From Scatophagus argus (lineage: Eukaryota; Chordata; Actinopteri; Scatophagidae), in assembly GCF_020382885.2 (NCBI RefSeq), contig NC_058503.1, positions 22,143,535 through 22,207,534 of the forward strand: a DNA stretch of 64,000 nucleotides, read 5' to 3'. Made by a program: the position numbers and the translations under genes. Under the pieces are notes generated by a model, which saw only the letters and a program-made list of their open reading frames with translations, was not told the DNA's origin and searched no databases. Positions 53,701 to 64,000 of this stretch are shown here, in pieces (positions within the stretch are counted from its first letter, which is position 1; the number at the start of each line of letters is the position of its first letter).

Positions 53701-55782
53701 GTTTGGTTCTAGCCGCAGGTCCAGAGTATGACTTCTGAGTTGATATCATTGAGATTTAACGACTATCAAAGAGACACTAACACTTATTACTGACATAAAG
53801 TGGACAACTTTCGGTCGATGTCCTGAAAATAATTTTATTGCCTCTTATGGATCACAGATTTCAGACAGCTCTAATGTACAGCCCATCAGAACAAAATTTC
53901 TTTCTTCTCGTGGAGTAAATCTGACGTCGTTACGCAGCTGCAGCAGCTAACAGCTGAAGAGATGTAAGGAGAAAGGAGTTGGCCCTGGACTGTTTGTTTG
54001 GACTGAGCTCATTCAAACGGCGGCACCGAACAAATATAAGACCTGTTACAAAGCAGCTTGGCACCTCGGTATTTTTCTTGCTCCTAATGATTTCCGTTGA
54101 TATATGTGTCACTCCCTCCAAAGCAAACAGCTTTTTAATTAGACTGCTGACAGTTGCCCGTGTTGCCATAGAGAAGACTTTGATGTTCGCCTTAAAACAT
54201 GTTCGGCAACGGCGTCCAAACACAAACTGTCTCAGACACCCCATAATGGGTTTAATGACAGCGGTACAAATTTTCACCACATTTTATTTTATTTTTAGCC
54301 TCACTTGGGAAACTTGAACATTCTCCAGCTGAATTAGTATGGAAGCGCCGCTTCACCCTAACAACCAATGTAGACCAAACGTAGCTCAGCCCGAATACTA
54401 ATTTGTCATCCAGGGGTGAAGGCAACAAAATAATGGAGCTTTGGAAAGTGTTTGAATACATGTTTTATCTTACTGTTTGTATCCAAGTCTGGCTCGGAGG
54501 AGAACATTTCTACTGTTTGCTTGTCAGTCTCAGTGTGGAGCACAGCTCGTCTGAATTACTCATGAGGTGGACGAGCGAGGAGAAGGTGACCCATTTCACT
54601 GTTCCAGTTCTGTGGCCTTCGGTCTCTTCTGACTCAGAGTCTGCCTTCCCATGCAGCTGCTGTTCGGTTGGTGCATGAAGACAGCTGGATGGAAATGATT
54701 GGTGGGTCTGAACCATTTAAAAAGGACGCTTTCTCCCCTATACAATGGATTTGAATTTTTTCCCTGCAAATTAGAGAAAAACTACAAACTAAAGCTACAA
54801 TATCTCAGAATATTAATGTAGCATTGGTGGCACTTGTGTCAGCATGAATAACTCATAGAGGCTCGCCATAAAAAATTGAAGATGGTGAACCTCAATCTTA
54901 ATGGAACACATACGCAGTAGTAGTTAGACTAGGTGTTTATAGATTTATGGAAAATTTATTATTCAGTCACTGTGATATTGAATAAAAAAACACTGATAAA
55001 GTTTTTCTTTTGAATGTATGAGCTGGACACATTGGCATTTTGATTAATAATTATATGTATATTAATTAATTTCAACAGTTTTTATGACATTATCATTATT
55101 GCGATTAAGAAGTTAACAGACTATGAGCTTAGCTAAGCATAAAGACTGGAAACAGGGGCAAAACTCAGCCTGGCTTTGTCCAACACGTTCTCACCCATCA
55201 TCACCTTCATCAAAGACCGGTAACTTGTTATAGTATGACACATTTAACTTTACAGACATAAGATCCAGAATAGATTTTAAAGCAGATGCTATTAGTGCCC
55301 ATGTGTCTGTAGCCAACAATGCTAACTGTTCAGCTGTTCAGCTCGTTCAGATGTTCCTTTTACATTGTGGTGAGTACAAAAAGTACAGCAAAAACTGAAC
55401 CAGATGTAGACCTGATGTACTGGATTCAAAATGCTTCACAAATGTCAGACGTGTTTGACACGAAAGGGACTCGCTCCAGTCGTGGTTGCGTCACTCTGAA
55501 GCAGCAGGGAACAGCTGACCTTCTCGCAGCAGGATGCACACGATGTAACTCGACTGAAATAAACCGAACTCGTCTGTGAAAACGAACAGGCAGCTTAATT
55601 CTCCAAGTGCTCCTGTTCAGGTTCAGGTTACAAGTTTTGTGTGCAGCCACTTTGCGTCTGAAAAGTTGACAAGACAGCAGAGCAGTCCAGTCCACTAATC
55701 CTCTCACGGTTTTGTAGTTTGTTGTTATTGTTCATCACCGATACTGACTTTTGTTTGTTTGGCCTGATGTGCTTGTTTATTA
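53701..55782. other. Noncoding stretch
   Basis: No exon supported. It includes a teleost repeat fragment at 55120-55185. A complex segment at about 54100-54260 could be conserved. Confidence 0.45.
55120..55185 (+). mobile_element. Fragment of a common teleost interspersed repeat
   Basis: Reads ATGAGCTTAGCTAAGCATAA, then AGACTGGAAACAGGGG and CAGCCTGGCTTTGTCC. I recognise this as a repeat found across many teleost genomes. Class unknown to me. Confidence 0.5.
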
Positions 55783-55991
55783 GAATTAAGAATTACTTTA
55801 TATATATTTTTACATACACACCATGCATTTGTTTTCTGCATTTGACCCATCCTTAGTTGAACACACATGAATGAGACTGCAACACAAATTACACAAATTT
55901 TTTCGCATTAATCACTCCCCCACACCCAGTGGGGGAATCGAACCAGCAACCCTCCGATCACAAGCCGCTTCTCCAACCTCACGGCTGCTTT
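55783..55991 (-). mobile_element. tRNA-derived SINE
   Basis: On the minus strand the head reads GCAGCCGTGAGGTTGGAGAA, then GCGGCTTGTGATCGGAGG and a box B GGTTCGATTCC (55934-55944). The tail includes GTCAAATGCAGAAAACAAAT and ends in AATTCTTAATTC. A tRNA-like head with an internal polymerase III box B and a tail shared with fish LINE/SINE families supports the call. The A box region is partly deleted. Confidence 0.72.
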
Positions 55992-58900
55992 ATGATGAAG
56001 AGATGATGATGGTGACAAAGACTGAGATTTCTTTTTAAGAGAATCAACAGTCCTCATTTACACAGTGAATAGCTATTATAATAACTTTACATTATGAAAG
56101 CATGCCAGAATTTGGTGACCTTAACACTTTGGTTGAAGTCACCGGATGTTATCTTTCCCAAGGCAGAGTTGTCACCACAGTAACAGCCAATCACCTGCCA
56201 ATCACCTGCAGAAAAGAGGAAGATCAAAGACTGATGAAAACACTCCCCCCAAAAAGTCATCCTGTGCACTTCAGACGACCTTCTGATGCCTGTGAGTGAC
56301 AGTTCAAGTCAGCACACTGGCTCTTTCCCTTTAAAAAAAGCCCGTTGTGAGTTGAGAGTGCCCACAGTGACAGTCCCTTAGATGTACTCACAGTGACAAG
56401 GACGAATTAAGCATTTCGCCTAATGGAGAAGGAATAAAAGCTGGATGATGGGCGACTGTAATGTAAGACACATCCAAGTAGGTGTTAGACAGTCCTGAAA
56501 GAAAGCAACCATAAAGCGATGATAATGAGATGATGAGGGAGAGACAGCCGGGATCTTTGCTTAAAGATTTCAGAAAAGGAAAAAAGTTTCATCCACCCAC
56601 CAATGTCATTAGCTCTCTTCCAAAAAGCTTAGCGTGCAGCATAAAATCACCTGAGAACAGCAGTAGTTACAGTACAAGACAACAGGACTCATTCAGGAAA
56701 ATCCACCTCTGATGAATAATGTAATGGGATGAATTATTAAATAATGCGTCCTGGTTTTGGGGGCATTTTCAAAGTGTGTTCCCTCGGCTGGTGAAATTGC
56801 CTGAAGTCAGGATGCTTTTCAAGCACTGCTGCAAGGTACTGGTGAGCACATACATGTGTCATATGACTGGGAGCTCATCCATATTTTATCCTTGTGACAT
56901 TCTGATGTATTAGCCCAGTGCAAACTACACTGTGAAGGAACGGACAGACAAGGCAGAATGATGCTCGCCATCAACTGCCTCTCTCTATGTGATCTGTTAC
57001 TGCTTGAATACAAAGGATGGGTGTGTAAAGATCTATTGATTAAAATACAAACAGATGAAGACTGTGCTGTAACCCCATTCTGCAATCCTTTGGATAGACT
57101 TCCTCTGAGCTGACAGACAAGAAGTACAATTATGTGGACAATTCGGCTGATAATAACAGTGTATTTGCTCCTGGGTACAGACTGAGAGGCTCCACGGATG
57201 CTGTTCGGTGTCTTGTCCTCTAAGGCAACCCCCCACAGCGTCTGTTTATGTCCAGATCCAACCTGCTTTTCTGCGAGTTGTAAATTACCAGCTGCCACCT
57301 GTAATATATGGCAATTTGTTCCCACATTACTGTAGGCCGCCACAAGGTCAGCAGCACTTCCTCTGGTACCACTTGCTTACTATTCTGCTCTGGTGTTAAA
57401 CAAAGAGGCCTTATCGACTGTGAACGATGCCCCGACTACTTCACATACTTGTGCCTGATGCTGTCATTCTGCTTTAAAGACACGTGAACTGTAATGTATG
57501 CTGCTGAACCTTTTAAATGTGTTATATGTAGTTAACTGAATTTGAGGCAGACCTGAGATTTCACTTCCAGTGAACCATACATATTGAAAGGTGTCAACGA
57601 CAAGCCCAGGGTGATAGACTCAATGACAATACGCACAGGTGATGGATGATGCCAGAGCCACAATCTTATCGTTGGACCGAGCTTTCTCCCCGTCCAGTTT
57701 CCCAGCATTGATATTCGTCAGCACCCCAGAAAAGAGGCTTCTGTACTCTGAGTACTACATTATGGAACTGTAACTGTGAAAACACCTTTTTTTCGGTCTG
57801 TGTGGCACATTTGACGTGTGCTACAGTCATCGAATGATGTGGAGCTACGCGAGACAGCTGATGTGTGTTGCATTCAGGGTGGGGTGACTCGTAGCTCCGC
57901 TGTGGCTCCTGTAATGAAAGAGAGGAAAAGTCATAGACGCCATGAAAAGACACTGTGACAAACTGGAGAAGAAGCAGTTTGTATACCTTCACTCTGAATG
58001 TCCACATCCTCAAGATCAGATGGTTTCATGAGGGGAAAATAACATGTGAGTCAAAAATCATACTGCACTCGCAGTCAAAACTCTAATTTAGCATTCAGGA
58101 TGATTTACACTTCCTGAGGATATCGTTACCTTGGTGTCCATTGCAAACAAAGGGCCATAAATGCTGCCAGTAGTTAATTCGGCATACCAATAATGCAAAC
58201 GTATGTCACAAAATAAAATAAACAAAAGCTATTGTTCACAGTTAAGTCATGACAAAGTTACACTTCCTGTTTACATCTCCCAAATTATGAAAACTGTAGA
58301 GATCAAGAACAGAGCACGATTATCCACCACATACATCATTAGGACAAACAATAATAAGTTAAAAACCATTAACATGTAACAACAACTTTTTTTCTTTAAA
58401 TCACAGAAGTTCAGAATGAAAACTCCTTCAGGTTGCAGGCAGAAGCAAACAAGCCATCGTTACCGGGTTGGTATCTCACGTGAACTGGTGCGATGAGACT
58501 GCTGTTCACATGCTGAAATTGTTCTGAAATGGCATTAAAGTAAAGGTTATAATCCAAATACAAGCTGACCAAAAGCCCACGGACTGTTCTGTGCTGTTAG
58601 AGAGCACCAATCCACAGCTCACGAAACCCCAAGAAGCCAAACTGATTTAAAAAGATGTCACTTACACCCATTTTCAAGCTGAAATCTTCACTGTAGCTGC
58701 TATGCTATAACCACAAAGAGGAAACTGGAAACTGGATGAAAACCAGTTGCACAGTGTTCTCTTTTAACACCTTCCAGTCAAAGGCTCACAGGCTTACTTG
58801 GATTTCCCAGGCCAGTCATAATCACTATCAACAGATTATCAAGAATAAGGTAAGCCTGCTCGTATTTACACAGCTTTGCCTTGTGAGCGTGAGCATTTAT

Positions 58901-59837
58901 GTGGGAACACAAACTGGTCCCCAGTCACCCAATTTGTTGACAGACTGGAATGGGGGCACGTTTGAAGGAGTTGGAGTAAGCTTCTCCCATGACCTGTCTG
59001 GAATGGAGGTCCAGTCCAACTGGAGCAAGACAGACGGGAAGTCCTGTTTGATGTGTCTGCCGGCCAGGGCCAAAACTGGAGCTCTTGTTGTTTGTGTTTG
59101 TAAGTTTCTTGATTCCCCACCCAAGGAGAAATGACCCCGTGGGCGAGCTCAGGTTTCACAGCCACAATTTAAACACTCCTGCCTGGGAGACGAGACACCC
59201 TCGCTGCAGTGGTGACCAATTAGGATCAAGTGTCAGCCCGTTGACATGTGAAGGACGGAATGTGCGACTGGTTGGTAAAACAAGGATAGGGAGTTAGTGT
59301 TAGTGGTGACAGGCTTTGTCACAGACGAGGTGGAGGGATTTAAACCACATGGCCACTTTGCCTCCAGACGGAAACCTTCACTTCAGTCCAGGCTGATTGG
59401 ATAATGTACATATGTCAGGCCTTCATTGCCTTATTTGTTCGTTCCTTCTCTTTTCCTTCCATCCTTCCAGGCTGATTTGTTGACTGAGTTTGAGTCCTGC
59501 ATGTTGGGATGCTATTTTGGACAGTGTCCCAGGTTGTCCTTAACACAAGTAATTAGCCTGACCTTCGAGCAAATAAAGCTGAACAAGTTTCCACCCGTCA
59601 AACTCTGTACGCTACCTGCACTGCACATCCTGTGAAAGGTGAGTGTGGCTGATGCATATCCATACAGCACAGAGAAATGAGAAAAGCAATCAGAGCCGAG
59701 CGTCTAAGAGCGACAGCACAGCATGATTACAGCTTGATAAGACATTTCTTGAAAGATTACAGATTTTTCCTCTAATCAGGAGAAATAATTAAATTCATCT
59801 GTGTGGGTTTATCTTTGTTTGTGCAAGGCTTTAACAT
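55992..59837. other. Noncoding stretch
   Basis: No gene supported. A complex block at about 56560-56800 has GAATTATTAAATAATG-type sites. The several open frames between 56819 and 59165 overlap on both strands, with no protein similarity I recognise. Confidence 0.45.
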
Positions 59838-60045
59838 TCATCCATCCATCAGTTTTCTATACCGCTTATCCATCAGGGTCGCAGGGGGCTGGAGCCTATC
59901 TCAGCTGACTACGGGCGAGAGGCGGGGTTCGTCCTGGACTGGCCGCCAGTCAGTCGCTGGGCCGACACACACTGGATGCTTGAATTTCCCTTGGGATCAA
60001 TAAAGTATCCATCCATCTATCTATTTATCCATCTATCTATCTTGC
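59838..60045 (+). mobile_element. Teleost retroposon fragment with (ATCT)n tail
   Basis: It reads ATCCATCCATCAGTTTTCTA, TACCGCTTATCC and GGGTCGCAGGGGGCTGGAGC, then GAATTTCCCTTGGGATCAAT and AAAGTATC, with an ATCT/ATCC tail. Both halves are familiar fish repeat phrases. The second is the 3' tail used by LINE2-type elements and their SINEs. Orientation follows the tail. Confidence 0.7.
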
Positions 60046-60103
60046 TATGATCATTATTTGACCAGTGAGTGAGACTTTGAGAAGTGAGGGAGGCACGATA
60101 AAG

Positions 60104-60125
60104 AAAACAAACAAACAAACAAACA
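60104..60125. repeat. (AAAC)n microsatellite
   Basis: Five AAAC units. Confidence 0.9.
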
Positions 60126-60289
60126 AGCTGCCTTTTCGGCCCTGGATGGTGTCTACAGATCTCCTGTTGGACCATGTCCACAGGGGTGTGGCCAGACGTT
60201 TTGGACCAGGGTGGCTCCCATCAGAACAGTATTACTTTGCCATTTCTCATACCAACTTTAGTTACGGACATGACCAGCATTTTTACAGC

Positions 60290-60700
60290 ACGTTCATTCA
60301 GCTGATGCTGTTATGATGGGTGAAGCAGACATTACGCCAACACAACAGCTCCCGTGGATGCTGCAGGCTTCTTATCCACGCATCATACCTCCTGTGTTTA
60401 CATCAAACCTTCAACAGCAGCCATCTTGTGCACATCAGTAAAACGCCCCCTCAAGAATGCAGATTTGAGTGTTCATGCCCGTTCTGTGCATCGATTCATT
60501 ATGTGGAGAACAAGCTGCCGTTGCTCTCGCTGGCCTCTCCTCCTTTGTCTCGGCGTGTTTTTCCTCTGCGCTCGCATTGGCAGCTGTATCTTTTAATGAG
60601 ATCAGACTTCATTAAGGAGGGCCCCTCACAGCCTTCCCCAGGTCTTTTAACGCAAACGCTTCAATTAGCCGCAGCGGACGGCAGCAGATTGGAGTTGTTA
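60290..60700. promoter_or_regulatory. Candidate conserved noncoding segment
   Basis: Contains CTTTTAATGAGATC, TTCATTAAGG and CTTCAATTAGCCGC in a complex, moderately GC-rich block. The open frames through it are not protein-like. Confidence 0.3.
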
Positions 60701-60800
60701 GGTGCAGCAAGAAGAAGTGAAGAAGGAGAAAATCTTTGTCAACTCCTTGCAAGTACAGTGTGTGGGTGTTAAGTGTACATCCATCAGAGCGTTTAAGCAT

Positions 60801-60850
60801 GTGCGTGTGAGTGTGTGTGTGTGTGTGTGTGTGCGCGTGTTCGTGTGTGT
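60801..60850. repeat. (GT)n microsatellite
   Basis: A GT run with GTGCGT and GCGC interruptions, about 50 bases. Confidence 0.93.
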
Positions 60851-61349
60851 ACAGACATTTACAGTAAAGCTCCCTAATAGAGTCAGTAGTCTTGGGGAGG
60901 CTTTTCTCTCTTTTGGAACATAAATAAATATTCTGTGTCTGAAAGGTTGTCATGGCAACAACATGAGGAAGAACGTCTGCCATGTCACTATGGTGATGGA
61001 TTTCATGAAGACACATCTGTGTGAAATGAATACTGTATGAAGCTTGAACACAAAAATATATTTGTGGAACGTTAGGAAACAGTTTTTACCTTTCTGGTTT
61101 GCACCTTCGCATTCATGAAGCGGTGGAGCAACTTGGTGGGTTTACTACACCCTGATGCTCCGATTAAGCCTGTTCAGCTTGAAGTCCTGGAAAATCTGAG
61201 TGCTGTGTTTTTTATTTAAGTACAGGACCACAAACACAGCCTCAAGGTGCTGCATTCTGAATCAGATTGACAACAAAGCCCTGAGAGAAACTCAAAGCCC
61301 TGCGATGCTTGTGTGCAGGAGGAGAGACAGCAGTGCTGGTTTTGGCCCC

Positions 61350-61388
61350 GGGGGGGTGGGGTGGGGTGGGGGGTGTGTTGGGGGGGGG
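61350..61388 (+). other. G-quadruplex-prone tract
   Basis: Five runs of four to nine G residues separated by single T or TGTGTT. This meets the usual G-quadruplex pattern with one-base loops. Confidence 0.85.
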
Positions 61389-62430
61389 CGTCCTTGTCCA
61401 AACACTGTTAGAACCGGGTTGTCCGTTTGAAGCTTTGCTGTTTGGACAAAACTGTGTTCCATTTTTAATCCTCTTAATCTTTTCAAAGCTGTGGCTTTCT
61501 AAAATGACTTGGCAGGTTTCCCCGATTATATTAGTGTCCACTTCAACGTGACATCACCAGTGCAACTTAAAGGGAAACTCTGCTGAATTCCAGCATTCTA
61601 TTGATTTTGTGACTGGACAGAAATACACAGCCAATCAACGCTGCCAACACTGTGGTGCTGCTGTTTCAGTAATATGTTTACACACCCTGGTCAAGTCTTA
61701 CTGAGGATAATCTGTTTTAATGCATAATCAGATTGTGATAAATATCCATTTTTACATGAATTAACAGAATTTTCTGAAGATTACCCTAGAAACAGACATT
61801 AAATAGCGCACAAACGTCAACATGGTAAATATAATATGATGACTTAACTCTCCAGCATTCTGCTGATATCGGCATATCCCAGAGATTAAATTCAGGTATA
61901 ACTGGTATAATCTCTACATCTGCGCTGGGCTGCTTTTCAGATTGTATCAACAAACTCTGGGGCACTTTGTCTCAACATATTATGTTCATATCAAATCATT
62001 TAGAATTAGCAAACACAGTCAATACTCAGATTAGACTGACAGACAACCAGCAAAACTAATCCAAGCAGGAATGAATTTACTCCAAAATGCAATGTGTGCA
62101 CATGTGATCATTAGAAGTAGTTGTCATAGTATTCCTGCAATATTAATTCTGCAGCAGAAAAGAGCTACAAACACATCACTGACACGTTTTAACATTTGAG
62201 GTTGGTGTGTTTACATCCAGCAGACATAGACAAACATTCATTTTTCTCCTTTTAGTTCAGCATTGGGGCTCCATCAGCTGATGAGAAAAATATGTGGCTG
62301 TTTAGCTGCTAGAAGCTCCACCTCCTCAGCATGTTCCTCTCTGCTGTTTGCTGCAGGCCAGGTTGTGTACAGCAGATTCAAAAGCTTTCACGCTGCAAAC
62401 AGTGGCCTGCTGCTGCTGGAAATGATGCCT

Positions 62431-62431
<1 letters not shown>
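61389..62431. other. Noncoding stretch
   Basis: AT-rich; nothing recognised. Confidence 0.45.

Positions 62432-62469
<38 letters not shown>
62432..62469. repeat. (AC)n microsatellite
   Basis: An uninterrupted AC run of about 38 bases, the longest in the window. Confidence 0.96.
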
Positions 62470-62471
<2 letters not shown>

Positions 62472-64000
62472 TTTATGAGAGTTGAGGAAACTTTGGCCTG
62501 TCTTCACTAAGAGTACAGACAGTGAGAAAACTCAGTGATAAGAACAAATTGAAGTCACTTTGAAGGAACTGTCCGTTCAGCACCACAGCAACGTTTCTGT
62601 TTTTCTCACTGTCCTCCAGCTCCACATTATATCTTTGCTTACAGTTAATGGCTCATAGAAGCTAATGTGATCAAAGCAGACAAACACATATTAAGATGGT
62701 CTATTAGGATTTAAATCAGTTCACAGTGCCCTGACAGGAATTGGCCTTTGGATTAATAAACACCCCACCAAGTTGCAGCATAGCGTCAGTGGGTTTTTAA
62801 GCTTCCTTTCTGCATGTAGCTGTCAGGACAGTTGAACTTTGCCATCGAACTAAAAACTGGGCCTTCAGGATGAAACACATTGTCTGTGAAATCTCCCCCC
62901 GCTGTGGACGCTCTGTCCCTTCGATCTGTTGCATGTTGTGCACAGTGCATGATCCAAAGTGCTGTTTGACGTTTAATTCGACAGTCTGCCTCGGCTTGAC
63001 TGAGTTTGTCATTTACGGCTTCAGAAATGATGTCTCCCATAGTTAAATCGACTTTTAAATCACTGCTAGTGACCAGCACCAGTGCTTTTTGACGCACATG
63101 TATAAGGGAGGTACACAGCTTTGATTCAGCACATCGCTAACTGGAAACGTGATGCTGGAGAACAACACCTGTCCTTCTTTTGTAACCGTCCATCTTCAGC
63201 CCCACAGCCACATGGCTCTGCACTCAAACCATACTCCCAGCATCGCCAGTTTATTCTGCAGCGTGATCAGGAGGAGAGCATTTCTACTATTGCACGCGTG
63301 GCTCCATCCTTGCATTTCTCCAACTGGTCCCTATCAAATATTAATATTTCTGTGAGTGCAGAGTAAATGTGGATTATAAAAAGAAAGGGCAGCGGCACTG
63401 AGGGAATGTGCTTGAGAGGAGAGCTCAGAGAAATGCACACACTAATCGAAAGACCTTCAGGTCAGCGCAAATATCTCGCAGAAAATGAGAATTTCATTTT
63501 GGGCGTTTTCATGAAAGCCCCACTCGCCCAAACTACAAAAACACCTCCCTCACATCGTGGAAAATGCACAGCAGGAAATAAAGCCGGCGTCTCCTGTTTG
63601 AGAGGTGCTTGTGAGTCAAGGATCAGCACTCGAGCTGAACTTTTTTCTTCTCCTGCTTCTTCTTGTCTGCCTTTATTGGTTTCTTGCTGTCATTACTATT
63701 TCATCCTCTTAAATGGGATGACCAAGTTCCCGAGTGGTCACAACTAAACATTAGGACAGAAAGTCAAGTTTATAAAAGTTTGAGTGTCCCATTTTGAGTT
63801 TGTGACGGAACAGAAATGAGTGGCCCTTCACTGTGTGGGAATAAAACCCAACAACTTGGGGTCTAAACTGTGGGAAATGAGGGAGAGGACGTAAACAAAC
63901 AGAGGGTCAGTGAAGCAGTCGAAAACATCCCGGAGTGATGGATGGCAGTGGTCACACATGAAGACATGAAGACACAGGTGCTATCCTCCTCAGTGCTGCT
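62470..64000. other. Noncoding stretch to window end
   Basis: No gene supported. The frame at 63367-63747 is open for 126 codons, but its composition is not protein-like as far as I can tell. No splice-site pairing was found. Confidence 0.4.

Noticed and set aside
55921..55991. Functional tRNA gene
   Set aside because: Box B is good, but the A box and acceptor stem are broken and the downstream tail is that of a SINE.
56819..57343. 174-codon minus-strand frame
   Set aside because: Overlaps open frames on the other strand and has irregular composition. I recognise no domain and no splice sites delimit it.

Overview
The window is nuclear DNA from a ray-finned fish, most likely a spiny-rayed (percomorph) teleost. 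The evidence is a split gene with GT-AG introns, many CA/GT microsatellites, several interspersed repeats familiar from teleost genomes, and a protamine gene of the short perciform type. No bacterial or viral gene layout is present.

Positions 600-6400 hold a rearranged block of duplications. At its core is a very small, apparently intact, intronless protamine gene on the minus strand (861-968). It has a compact TATA/CRE/CCAAT promoter (1003-1094). Two damaged protamine copies (1915-1989 and 5071-5179) and a second promoter copy (4696-4787) lie in related duplicated units. Interleaved are a TA-flanked DNA transposon (1318-1848, with an empty site visible in a sister copy), an 805-bp tandem duplication carrying a palindromic minisatellite, and a duplicated acidic reading frame that may come from a piggyBac-type transposase.

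Positions 8573-14030 hold the one conventional gene, on the minus strand. It is gtpbp8, the animal homologue of bacterial EngB/YihA GTPases, with seven coding exons that join into a 293-residue frame. All splice phases agree and the G1, G3 and G4 motifs are intact. A polyadenylation signal lies 86 bases past the stop.

Positions 14.1-64 kb contain no protein-coding exon I can defend. This stretch holds microsatellites, a decayed hAT transposase fragment (19346-19657), a 64-nt hairpin (19681-19744), a 476-bp MITE (34524-34999), a tRNA-derived SINE (55783-55991), other repeat fragments and one strong G-quadruplex-prone tract. Several segments are rich in ATTA/TAAT cores and look like vertebrate conserved noncoding elements. 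That reading is an impression of style, because no alignment could be run. The layout is compatible with a gene desert or a very large intron of a developmental gene lying outside the window.
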